Of a DNA stretch of 44,727 nt, positions 6,768-15,018 are shown one piece after another (positions within the stretch are counted from its first letter, which is position 1; every line of letters starts with the position of its first letter). The notes under the pieces are model-generated. The model saw only the letters and a list, made by a program, of their open reading frames with translations, was not told where the DNA came from and made no database searches. A program made the position numbers and the translations under genes. This DNA comes from Bacillota bacterium (lineage in GTDB: Bacteria; Bacillota; Clostridia; Lachnospirales; Lachnospiraceae), in assembly GCA_023414875.1 (NCBI GenBank), contig JAEZMV010000011.1, forward strand, positions 1-44,727. Reading direction: 5' to 3'.

Positions 6768-8818
6768 TGAAGGAAGAGATTCAGGTTGGATTTGTCGGAA
6801 ATCCAAATTGCGGTAAAACTACTTTGTTTAACGCATATACTGGAGCAAATTTAAAGGTTGCCAATTGGCCGGGTGTAACAGTTGAGAAGAAGGAAGGAGC
6901 CTTTAAATATCATGATCACCGCTTCAAGCTCGTAGATTTACCGGGCATATACAGTCTGACTTCCTATACGATGGAGGAAAGACTTACCAGAGAGTTTATT
7001 TTAGATTCCAATGTTGATGTAATTGTAAATATCGTAGATGCTTCCAGCTTAGAGAGAAATCTTTATCTGACCCTGCAGCTGATCGAACTGGGCAAGCCGG
7101 TTGTACTGGCTCTGAATATGATGGACATTGTAGAAGAACGTGGAATGGAAATTGATCTTCATAGATTACCTGAAATGCTTGGAATTCCTGTGATTCCGGT
7201 TTCTGCAAGGAAAAAAACAGGACTTGATATCCTGATGCATACGGTCTCGCATCATAAGGATAAAAGATTGGATAAAAATCTGGAGCACCATCACAAAAAA
7301 CACTCCAACAAAGTTCAGAACCATAAGCATGAGCATCATAATGAGCTTACGATTGTATACAGTGATGACATTGAAGATAAAATCGATGAGGTTAGTGAAC
7401 TATTACATAGTAAATACGGCCAGATAAATAATCTTCGCTGGCATGCAATTAAACTGATGGAAATGGATAAAGCAGTTATAGATAAGTATCCGATTGATTT
7501 AGACAGAATTGTAAAACATAGTTACGAAGAGGATATAATCAACCAGAAGTATGACTTCATTGAAGAGATCATTGAAGAAGTACTTGTTAATAAAAATACA
7601 AAGGCGGCCTCTACAGATAAGGTGGATCGGATTTTGACTCATCGTATTCTGGGATTACCGATATTCCTGGCGATCATGGGCGTTGTATTCTTGCTGACCT
7701 TTCAAATCGGAGATTTCATCAAGGGTGGCTTTGAGGTCTTAATCGATGCTTTTTCCAATGGAACACTTCATCTACTAGAGCAAATAAATGCTGGTGAATT
7801 TGTCACTTCCCTGATTGTTGATGGTATTATAGCCGGAGTGGGTGGTATTTTAACCTTTCTGCCGAACATCTTTATCCTGTTTCTCGCGCTGGCATATCTG
7901 GAGGATAGCGGATATATGGCAAGAGTAGCATATGTTATGGATGGTATCATGGGTAAGTTAGGATTATCAGGACGTGCCTTTATACCGATGCTTTTGGGCT
8001 TTGGTTGTACTGTACCGGCCATCATGGCTTCAAGATCCTTGGAAAACATGCGGGATCGAAGAAAGACCATTTTAATTACACCGTTTATGTCCTGTAGTGC
8101 GAGATTACCGATTTATGTTCTCTTCTCGCAGATGTTTTTTGGAAAAATGGCAATGTTTGTTGCTTATTCTATGTACCTAATCGGTATTATCGTAGCAATA
8201 ACAGTGGCCTTTGCAATGAAAAATAAATCAGATCAGAATGTTGGAAACACCTTACTGATTGAATTACCGGAGTATAAGTCCCCGAACCCTCATACTATTA
8301 TCATCTATGTATGGGAAAAGGTTAAGGAGTATTTAACAAAAGCGGGTACCACAATCTTCGCGGCTTCGGTTGTTATCTGGTTCATCCTGAATTTTGGCCC
8401 AAGCGGTATGGTTGAAGATATGTCAAAAAGCTTTGGTGCGATTGTAGGCAAGGCAATTGCTCCGGTACTGGCACCTGCGGGTCTTGGTATGTGGCAGGTG
8501 GTAGTTGCCCTGATTTCCGGTATTGCAGCAAAGGAAGTCGTGGTTTCCAGCTTCAGTGTTTTATTTGGAATCGGTAATATTACCACTCCGGATGGTATGG
8601 CAAGCTTAACAGAGATCCTGAGTCAGTATGGTTTTGGGGCACTTAATGCATATGCCTTGATGGTTTTCAGCCTTTTGTATATTCCCTGTGCGGCAACCAT
8701 AGGTGTTATCCAAAGAGAAATGCGTTCCGCAAAATGGACCATTTTCACCATTTTGTTTCAGCTTGGAATAGCCCTTTTGGTGGCGACACTCGTATACCAA
8801 ATCGGAAGGTTGTTCTAG
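6764..8818 (+). CDS. feoB: Ferrous iron transport protein B (GTPase-permease)
   Basis: A 684-aa FeoB. The N-terminal G domain has G1 GNPNCGKTT (11-19), a switch I segment ANWPGVTVEKKEG, G3 DLPG and G4 NMMD. A GDI helical domain follows, then a polytopic membrane part with the two Gate motifs, including LGFGCTVPAIMASR and the later FGPSG / IPCAATI region. A His-rich linker (about residues 162-192, with HHHKKH and HKHEHHNE) follows the G domain and could bind metal; it is not universal in FeoB. AAGGAGG at 6753-6759 serves ATG 6764 or, slightly better spaced, ATG 6767. The only recognisable downstream signal is the inverted repeat at 8828-8896. Confidence 0.95.
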   Translation: MMKEEIQVGFVGNPNCGKTTLFNAYTGANLKVANWPGVTVEKKEGAFKYHDHRFKLVDLPGIYSLTSYTMEERLTREFILDSNVDVIVNIVDASSLERNLYLTLQLIELGKPVVLALNMMDIVEERGMEIDLHRLPEMLGIPVIPVSARKKTGLDILMHTVSHHKDKRLDKNLEHHHKKHSNKVQNHKHEHHNELTIVYSDDIEDKIDEVSELLHSKYGQINNLRWHAIKLMEMDKAVIDKYPIDLDRIVKHSYEEDIINQKYDFIEEIIEEVLVNKNTKAASTDKVDRILTHRILGLPIFLAIMGVVFLLTFQIGDFIKGGFEVLIDAFSNGTLHLLEQINAGEFVTSLIVDGIIAGVGGILTFLPNIFILFLALAYLEDSGYMARVAYVMDGIMGKLGLSGRAFIPMLLGFGCTVPAIMASRSLENMRDRRKTILITPFMSCSARLPIYVLFSQMFFGKMAMFVAYSMYLIGIIVAITVAFAMKNKSDQNVGNTLLIELPEYKSPNPHTIIIYVWEKVKEYLTKAGTTIFAASVVIWFILNFGPSGMVEDMSKSFGAIVGKAIAPVLAPAGLGMWQVVVALISGIAAKEVVVSSFSVLFGIGNITTPDGMASLTEILSQYGFGALNAYALMVFSLLYIPCAATIGVIQREMRSAKWTIFTILFQLGIALLVATLVYQIGRLF

Positions 8819-8827
8819 AGGTGTGTA

Positions 8828-8896
8828 CATGATTGAGGGTAGGGTTATTAAATTGGATGCAGTAGCACCAATTTAATACGCCTACCCTCAATCATG
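8828..8896. repeat. 29-bp-arm inverted repeat downstream of feoB
   Basis: CATGATTGAGGGTAGG at 8828-8843 pairs with CCTACCCTCAATCATG at 8881-8896, and TTAAATTGG pairs with CCAATTTAA closer in. Only two positions mismatch around an 11-nt loop. No T tract follows, so it is either a mRNA 3'-end protecting hairpin or a small palindromic insertion. The rest of the gap 8897-9221 is AT-rich; a hairpin GAAGAATAG/CTATTCTTC near 9093-9119 and two TGAAGTTGT repeats (9137, 9162) are all that stands out. Confidence 0.7.
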
Positions 8897-9221
8897 GGAT
8901 AAACTTAATAACTAAAACATTAATCGAATAATAAAATTCAAACTCGGTTATTTATTAAGTTATTGTCTACTACTTTAGTTAATACTTGTGTCGTATACGT
9001 ATTTTGATAAAAATATATATGGGAATAATTCACATTTTATATGATTTATGAATAGTAATTTATTAGAGGGTTTAGTGCGAGCGAGCCATTAGAAGAATAG
9101 CAAAAGCGTCTATTCTTCACGTGGGAAGAACTACATTGAAGTTGTGACATGTACGTTGGAGTGAAGTTGTTACTTGTGGTAAGTTTTTTGCTGATATAGA
9201 TCAGCTGGAAGGAGGATTTAT

Positions 9222-9365
9222 ATGCCGGGAATTATCATAGCAGTTTTAATATTAGCATATACTGGTTTCATTATTTATAAAAGGACAAAAGATCTTAAAG
9301 CCGGTAAATCCTGCTGTGGAGGATGTTCTTCCTGCCCCTCCAAGGGTAAATGCGGTCCTGAGTAA
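9222..9365 (+). CDS. FeoB-associated Cys-rich membrane protein
   Basis: A 47-aa peptide. MPGIIIAVLILAYTGFIIY forms one membrane helix (residues 3-19), followed by a basic stretch KRTKDLKAGK and a cysteine cluster CCGGCSSC plus KGKCG, six... in all five cysteines within 13 residues. AAGGAGG lies 7 nt before the ATG. Small proteins of this design occur next to feoB across Firmicutes (the FeoB-associated Cys-rich membrane protein family). They are thought to assist Fe(II) uptake, perhaps by metal or redox binding at the cytoplasmic mouth. It lies 403 nt after feoB, so it may be transcribed separately. It is too short for many gene finders. Confidence 0.88.
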   Translation: MPGIIIAVLILAYTGFIIYKRTKDLKAGKSCCGGCSSCPSKGKCGPE

Positions 9366-9407
9366 GCACCACAATCCCTTTGTTCTTCATATACTACGTT
9401 ATAGAGT

Positions 9408-9450
9408 AGCCCGGATTATGCCATAAATAGCAGGATCCGGGCTGATTTAT
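9408..9450 (+). terminator. Hairpin terminator after the Cys-rich peptide gene
   Basis: A perfect 9-bp stem AGCCCGGAT / ATCCGGGCT (9408-9416, 9435-9443) is followed by GATTTATT. The T tract is weak. Confidence 0.6.
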
Positions 9451-9570
9451 TGATACTTGAGGACTAAGTCTCTTCGGTAATTTGATTTTCTAATAATTTT
9501 TCAATAATTTATCGATAATAAAAAGGAAATAGACTTTCCTTGTAGAATATTAGTAGTATAAGCGCTAATT

Positions 9571-9599
9571 CGTCTCATGAATATTTATGGGACGATTTT
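9571..9599 (+). other. Short hairpin in the dgt leader
   Basis: CGTCTCAT pairs with ATGGGACG (9571-9578 with 9587-9594, one G-U pair), followed by ATTTTG, about 45 nt before the dgt start. It may be a weak attenuator or leader stem. Confidence 0.35.
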
Positions 9600-9640
9600 G
9601 GAGATAATGAATGCCGCAGGGCCAAATCGTGGAGGAATTC

Positions 9641-10663
9641 ATGGAGCAAAGTTTAAACATCAGGCAGAAGCTGGAACAAAGAGAGCACTTAATATTAAGT
9701 CCTTATGCTGCATTTTCCGATCAGTCACTTGGCAGGGACGTATTTGAAGAACAATGTGATATTCGCCCGATCTACCAGAAGGACAGGGATAAGATTTTGC
9801 ATTCTAAGGCATTCCGCAGACTGAAGCATAAAACGCAGGTATTTCTTGCTCCGGAAGGGGATCATTACCGGACAAGATTAACGCATACGCTAGAAGTTGC
9901 CCAGATTGCAAGAACCATATCAAAAGCATTGCTCCTGAATGAGGATTTAACCGAAGCAATTGCGTTAGGTCATGATTTGGGCCATACGCCGTTTGGTCAC
10001 GCCGGGGAGCGAGCCTTGAACCGAATATGCCCGTTCGGATTTCAACACCATCTACAGAGTATCCGGGTTGTTGAGTTCTTAGAAAGGCACGGGAAAGGCC
10101 TCAACCTATCCAAAGAGGTCAGAGATGGGATACAAAATCATCAGACAGAGGGAAGTCCCTCTACTCTGGAAGGTAAAATTGTTCGAATTTGTGATAAAAT
10201 AGCTTATATTAACCACGATATTGATGATGCGATCCGCGGACAGATTATCAAAGAGGAAGAAATACCAAGAGAGTATACAGATGTTCTGGGGCATAGTCTT
10301 GGAGATCGGCTCGATACCTTAGTTCATGATATTATAACCAATAGTGAGAATAAGAAGGATATCATCATGTCGCCGGAGATTGAGAAAGCGATGCATCATT
10401 TACGGGAATACATGTTTCAAAGTGTATATATGAACAAGAAAGCAAAGGGTCAGGAAGAGCAGGCTGAAAGACTCTTGGAGCAGTTATTTTTATATTATGA
10501 AAACCACCTGGAATGTCTCCCTGAGGAATATCAGCTTAGAATGGAACAATTAAAGGAGCCTTCCTACCGGGTAGTTTGTGACTATATTGCCGGTATGACG
10601 GACCGTTACGCGGTAACAAAATTCAAGGAATTAATGATCCCATCCGCCTGGAGTGTTTACTAA
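9641..10663 (+). CDS. dgt: Deoxyguanosinetriphosphate triphosphohydrolase-like HD protein
   Basis: A 340-aa HD-superfamily hydrolase that cleaves dNTPs to deoxynucleoside plus tripolyphosphate. The metal ligands are visible: His82 in RLTHTLEV, and His111-Asp112 in LGHDLGHTPFGHAGE, with the later Asp in YINHDIDDA. The N-terminal KAFRRLKHKTQVF signature is characteristic of dGTPases. An upstream in-frame ATG exists at 9611, but GGAGG (9631-9635) is 5 nt before ATG 9641, which I choose. It leads a dgt-dnaG-rpoD cluster, the usual arrangement in many clostridia, and links nucleotide pools to the replication and transcription machinery. Confidence 0.9.
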   Translation: MEQSLNIRQKLEQREHLILSPYAAFSDQSLGRDVFEEQCDIRPIYQKDRDKILHSKAFRRLKHKTQVFLAPEGDHYRTRLTHTLEVAQIARTISKALLLNEDLTEAIALGHDLGHTPFGHAGERALNRICPFGFQHHLQSIRVVEFLERHGKGLNLSKEVRDGIQNHQTEGSPSTLEGKIVRICDKIAYINHDIDDAIRGQIIKEEEIPREYTDVLGHSLGDRLDTLVHDIITNSENKKDIIMSPEIEKAMHHLREYMFQSVYMNKKAKGQEEQAERLLEQLFLYYENHLECLPEEYQLRMEQLKEPSYRVVCDYIAGMTDRYAVTKFKELMIPSAWSVY

Positions 10664-10734
10664 ATCTTTATTTGCTTGTGTTTTTCCGCAATGGATCGAT
10701 AAGCCGGAGACATCAATGATGGGAGGAGTACGCT

Positions 10735-12516
10735 GTGTTATATTCGGACGAGCTTGTTGAAGAGATCAGAAGTAAAAATGATATCGTAAGTGTCATAGGC
10801 TCCTACATAAGATTACAGAAAAAAGGCAGCAATCATATGGGCTTATGTCCTTTTCATAATGAAAAAACGCCCTCCTTTTCCGTAAGTGCATCAAAGCAGA
10901 TGTATCATTGCTTTGGTTGTGGTGTTGGGGGAAATGTTTTTACCTTTATTATGGAATATGAGAACTACAGCTTTATTGAAGCCTTAAAGTATTTAGCAGA
11001 ACGTGCCGGTGTTGCTTTGCCGGAGCAGGAGTATTCCGAAGAAGCCAAAAGACAATCGGATTTAAAAGGAAGATTACTGGAGGTAAATAAACAGGCTGCA
11101 AAATATTTTTATTATCAGCTCATTTCGCCCAGAGGGCAGGCAGCTCATGAGTATTTAATTAACAGGGGCTTGACCGAAGAGACCATCAAGCAATTTGGTC
11201 TGGGGTATTCGAATAAATTCAGTGATGATTTATATAAGTATTTAAAAGGCTTAGGCTATGAAGATCAGTTTCTGAAGCTATCAGGGCTGATAACCATAGA
11301 TGAGAAAAGAGGCGGTTCGGATAAATTCTGGAACCGCGTTATGTTTCCGATTATGGATGTCAATCACCGTGTCATTGGTTTTGGCGGTCGCGTCATGGGA
11401 GAAGGGACACCAAAATACTTAAACTCACCGGAAACCATGCTGTTTGATAAAAGCCGTAATTTATATGGTTTAAATATAGCCAGGGCATCAAGAAAAACCA
11501 GTTTGCTTATCTGTGAAGGCTATATGGACGTAATAGCGCTTCACCAGGCAGGCTTTACGAATGCGGTTGCGGCGCTGGGAACTGCATTTACCATGTTTCA
11601 CGCCAATCTGCTGAAACGCTACACGAATGAAGTTCTACTGACCTTCGACAGTGATACGGCGGGCACACAGGCAGCACTTCGTGCAATACCTATTCTAAAG
11701 GATGCCGGACTTACTGTTAAAGTTATAAATATGAAGCCCTATAAGGACCCGGATGAATTCATCAAGGCGTTAGGGGCAGAGGAATATCAAAATAGGATAA
11801 ACGAGGCGAAAAGCAGTTTCTTTTTTGAAATAGATATTATGGAGACCGAGTTCAATCTTGCAGATCCGGAACAGAAGACTAAGTTCTTCCATGAAACAGC
11901 AAAAAAAATGCTTGGTTTTAAGGAGGAATTGGAACGAAATTTTTATATTGATGCGGTAGCAAAGTCATATCAGATTGATGTCGAGCAGCTGCGAAAGCTC
12001 GTAAATAAATTGGGCAATCAAATTGTTGTTGGATTGCAGGAAACTAAGGAATACCGGTCGGAAGCCGGTAAAGGGAAGAGGAGCCCGGAGGATGGCATAT
12101 CCAAATCACAAAAGCTTATGCTCACCTGGTTGATTGAGGATCCCTCCTTATATGCAAAAATTAAAGGCTTTCTTGGTCCTGAGGACTTCACGGAAGGTAT
12201 TTATAAAGAAGTAGCAGCGTTGGTATATGAGCAATGCAGCACAGATCAAGGGGTTAACCCCGCCAAGATAATAAGCTGTTTTCAAAGTAAGGAGGAGCAG
12301 ACAGAAGTTGCGTCCCTATTTTCGGCAGAAATTCGTGGGGAGATGGATGAAGCCGGAAGGCAGAAGGCAATCTGCGATACCGTTATGAAATTAAAAGAAA
12401 ACAGTCTGGACAAGCAGAGTCAGAAAGCGATTGAGATGAATGATACCGTCTTATTGATGAAGATCATTGCAGAAAAGACAGAATTAAAAAAGCACAGTTT
12501 TACTTTTACTAATTAA
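10735..12516 (+). CDS. dnaG: DNA primase
   Basis: A 593-aa primase that makes RNA primers at the replication fork. The N-terminal CHC2 zinc ribbon has C38, H41, C59 and C62 (LCPFHNEKTPSF ... YHCFGCGVGGN). The catalytic Toprim domain shows the metal-binding ICEGYMDVIAL (E261) and LLTFDSDTAG (D305, D307), followed by KDPDEFIK. The C-terminal helicase-binding region is divergent, as is usual. The start is GTG with GGGAGGAG 7-11 nt upstream. It lies 71 nt after dgt and 105 nt before rpoD. Confidence 0.95.
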   Translation: MLYSDELVEEIRSKNDIVSVIGSYIRLQKKGSNHMGLCPFHNEKTPSFSVSASKQMYHCFGCGVGGNVFTFIMEYENYSFIEALKYLAERAGVALPEQEYSEEAKRQSDLKGRLLEVNKQAAKYFYYQLISPRGQAAHEYLINRGLTEETIKQFGLGYSNKFSDDLYKYLKGLGYEDQFLKLSGLITIDEKRGGSDKFWNRVMFPIMDVNHRVIGFGGRVMGEGTPKYLNSPETMLFDKSRNLYGLNIARASRKTSLLICEGYMDVIALHQAGFTNAVAALGTAFTMFHANLLKRYTNEVLLTFDSDTAGTQAALRAIPILKDAGLTVKVINMKPYKDPDEFIKALGAEEYQNRINEAKSSFFFEIDIMETEFNLADPEQKTKFFHETAKKMLGFKEELERNFYIDAVAKSYQIDVEQLRKLVNKLGNQIVVGLQETKEYRSEAGKGKRSPEDGISKSQKLMLTWLIEDPSLYAKIKGFLGPEDFTEGIYKEVAALVYEQCSTDQGVNPAKIISCFQSKEEQTEVASLFSAEIRGEMDEAGRQKAICDTVMKLKENSLDKQSQKAIEMNDTVLLMKIIAEKTELKKHSFTFTN

Positions 12517-12621
12517 CCGGAATATGCAAAACTGCGTAAATAGCCCCATTCCAGCAGAAATTGCATAGTTCATCAAATCATGGTTAAAATATAAAAAGAG
12601 TTAAAGAAGGAAGGATTATCT

Positions 12622-13716
12622 ATGGACGAAAATATAATTAAATTTACGGAGAGACTGAAGGAGTTGCTGGTTTTTGCCGAAAAGAAGAAAAATGTTCTGG
12701 AATATCAGGAAGTAAATGATTTCTTCGCAGACATGGAACTGGATGCAGGAAAAATTGAAAAAATCTATGATTTCCTTGATAAACATAATGTTGATGTTCT
12801 CCGCATCTCCGAAGAGGATGAAGAAGATATTATTCTTGATGACGAAGAAGAAATTGAACCCATAGATTTGACGATTCCCGAGGGTATCAGTATAGAAGAT
12901 CCTGTCCGTATGTATTTGAAAGAGATTGGTAAGGTGCCGCTCCTTACTGCGGATGAGGAAAATGATCTGGCTAAGAGAATGGAAGATGGAGATGATTATG
13001 CGAAGAAGCGTCTTGCGGAAGCGAATTTGCGACTTGTAGTCAGCATCGCAAAGCGATATGTAGGACGTGGAATGCTGTTTTTGGATTTAATTCAGGAAGG
13101 AAATCTGGGTTTAATTAAGGCGGTTGAGAAGTTTGATTATCGCAAGGGCTTTAAGTTTAGTACGTATGCTACCTGGTGGATCAGACAAGCAATCACCAGA
13201 GCGATAGCAGATCAGGCAAGAACCATCCGTATTCCGGTGCATATGGTGGAAACGATTAATAAGCTGACCCGTGTACAACGTCAGCTCCTACAGGAATTAG
13301 GAAGAGAGCCTTCTCCGGAGGAGATTTCCGAAGTTATGAACATGCCGGTGGAAAGAGTCAGAGAAATCCAGAAGATTTCTCAAGAGCCGGTATCCTTAGA
13401 GACTCCGATTGGAGAAGAGGAGGACAGCCACCTGGGTGACTTTATTCAGGATGATAATGTTCCGGTACCCGCAGATGCAGCAGCATTTACTCTATTGAAG
13501 GAACAGTTGGTAGAAGTGCTGGGAACCTTAACAGAGCGGGAGCAAAAGGTATTGCGCCTCCGTTTTGGCTTGGATGATGGACGTGCTCGCACCCTGGAAG
13601 AGGTGGGTAAGGAATTTAATGTAACCAGAGAACGTATCCGTCAGATTGAAGCAAAGGCTCTTCGGAAGTTAAGACATCCGAGCCGCAGCCGAAAGTTAAA
13701 GGATTATCTGGAGTAA
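12622..13716 (+). CDS. rpoD: RNA polymerase primary sigma factor (sigma-A)
   Basis: A 364-aa group 1 sigma factor. An acidic N-terminal region 1.1 carries the run EEDEEDIILDDEEE (about 70-85). Region 1.2 begins at DPVRMYLKEIGKVPLLT. Region 2 includes DLIQEGNLGLIKAVEKFDYRKGFKFSTYATWWIRQAI, with the -10 recognition and melting residues. Region 3 follows, and region 4.2 ends with TLEEVGKEFNVTRERIRQIEAKALRKL, the -35-binding helix-turn-helix. The many TTGACA-17-TATAAT promoters in this window fit this factor. Good SD GAAGGAAGGA upstream. It ends the dgt-dnaG-rpoD cluster before the hairpin at 13803-13850. Confidence 0.97.
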   Translation: MDENIIKFTERLKELLVFAEKKKNVLEYQEVNDFFADMELDAGKIEKIYDFLDKHNVDVLRISEEDEEDIILDDEEEIEPIDLTIPEGISIEDPVRMYLKEIGKVPLLTADEENDLAKRMEDGDDYAKKRLAEANLRLVVSIAKRYVGRGMLFLDLIQEGNLGLIKAVEKFDYRKGFKFSTYATWWIRQAITRAIADQARTIRIPVHMVETINKLTRVQRQLLQELGREPSPEEISEVMNMPVERVREIQKISQEPVSLETPIGEEEDSHLGDFIQDDNVPVPADAAAFTLLKEQLVEVLGTLTEREQKVLRLRFGLDDGRARTLEEVGKEFNVTRERIRQIEAKALRKLRHPSRSRKLKDYLE

Positions 13717-13802
13717 GGCGAATGAAAGTGTGTTAGTATACGAATACAAATGAATTCATGATTAAGAATATGTTGTGAAGCATGTATTGTAAAGAATGAA
13801 AT

Positions 13803-13853
13803 AAGGCTGCTAAGCTGCTTGCACAGATTACAAGCAATCAAGGCAGCCTTTCG
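13803..13853 (+). terminator. Hairpin terminator after rpoD
   Basis: AAGGCTGC (13803-13810) pairs with GCAGCCTT (13843-13850). An inner TTGC/GCAA stem continues it. The T tract is only three bases, so it is a weak intrinsic terminator. Confidence 0.6.
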
Positions 13854-13896
13854 TATGTGTCCGCTTCCTGCCTAATACATTGATCTGCGGCGGCAG

Positions 13897-14101
13897 GTTA
13901 CTGTTCACACACTATCAAAAATTCGACTATATGATTTCGATAAATGCTTTCCGAAAAGGAGTATTTGCACTCGTCGGTACTTAGGCTCTGTCCTTTAGAG
14001 CCTTATGTACCGCTACGTAGTGCAACTAAGCGAAAGCGGCTCCGCTTCGGCATCATTTATCGAAATCATATCTATACCTTAGATAGTGTGTGTACAGTAA
14101 C
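13897..14101. repeat. Palindromic element A2 (205 bp)
   Basis: The termini are inverted: GTTACTGTTCACACACTATC at 13897-13916 and the complement of GTTACTGTACACACACTATC at 14082-14101. Further in, ATGATTTCGATAAATG pairs with CATTTATCGAAATCAT, and GCACT pairs with AGTGC. At the tip GGCTCTGTCCTTTAGAGCC forms a hairpin. A side arm CGAAAGCGGCTCCGCTTCG is present. The element fills most of the gap 13717-14230 and contains no open frame. The core around GTCGGTACTTAGG is shared with A3, and GTACTTAGGCTCTG with A1. Confidence 0.88.
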
Positions 14102-14230
14102 GGTTGCATAAGGTAGCTTAGAGATGTTTTCAAAATGTGGTAGTAACCTGAAATCAACTGATGTATAATGAAGAAGATAAACTTGGCAGGGCAGCTGCTC
14201 TGCAGAAAAAATTAATTTACGGAGAACACC

Positions 14231-14953
14231 ATGCAGCTTTCAAAACGTTTACAGGCCGTAGCTGATCTTATAACACCGGGAAACAGGGTGGCGGATATCG
14301 GTTGTGACCATGCCTATACCTCAATCTATCTTGTAAAACATGATATTTCACCACATATCATTGCAATGGACGTCAATCAGGGTCCAATCGACAGAGCAAG
14401 AGAGAATATCTTAAAATATAGATGTGAAGATAAAATAGAAGTCAGAAGGTCAAACGGACTTGAGAAGCTAGGGGCTGAGGAAGCTGATTCCATTATCATT
14501 GCTGGAATGGGCGGAGGCTTAACCATACAGATACTTTCGGAGCGAATTGAGCTTGTGAAGACGCTCCGGGAGCTGGTACTTCAGCCACAGTCAGAGATTT
14601 ATAAGGTTCGGGAGATGTTAAAGGAACATGATTTTCTGATAACCGATGAGAATATGATAAAAGAAGATGGCAAATATTATGTCATGATGAAAGCAAAACG
14701 TAGTAATCTTGTGGATAATCAAGAAGAGTATGTGTTAACAGAGGAAGAACATTTTCAATATGGAAGATTATTATTGGAACAAAAGCATCCGATATTATTA
14801 GAATTCTTACTTTGGGACTTGAGTATATGTGAGGATATTGTGAATTCATTAGAATTGGAGACTTCCGACAATGCAATGCTACGCCGTAGGGAAATCCAAG
14901 AGAAGATTAGGCTGATTGGGTGTGGACTTAAGTTTTATGACCATGAAGCATAA
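14231..14953 (+). CDS. trmK: tRNA (adenine(22)-N(1))-methyltransferase
   Basis: A 240-aa class I SAM methyltransferase of the TrmK (COG2384) family, which methylates N1 of A22 in tRNA. Motif I is VADIGCDHAYTSIYL (20-34), the acidic motif II is IIAMDVNQGP, and motif IV is IIIAGMGGGLTIQIL (88-102), the family's NPPY-like loop. LQPQSE is also a recognised TrmK motif. A C-terminal coiled-coil-like extension follows. In many Firmicutes trmK lies directly after rpoD; here a palindromic element separates them by about 500 bp. SD: ACGGAGA, 7 nt upstream. Confidence 0.9.
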   Translation: MQLSKRLQAVADLITPGNRVADIGCDHAYTSIYLVKHDISPHIIAMDVNQGPIDRARENILKYRCEDKIEVRRSNGLEKLGAEEADSIIIAGMGGGLTIQILSERIELVKTLRELVLQPQSEIYKVREMLKEHDFLITDENMIKEDGKYYVMMKAKRSNLVDNQEEYVLTEEEHFQYGRLLLEQKHPILLEFLLWDLSICEDIVNSLELETSDNAMLRRREIQEKIRLIGCGLKFYDHEA

Positions 14954-15018
14954 TCTGTGTAAGAGTTGCAGGGAGCATTCACTTTTGCAGATATCATTAA
15001 TAAAGGAGAGATAATCCT

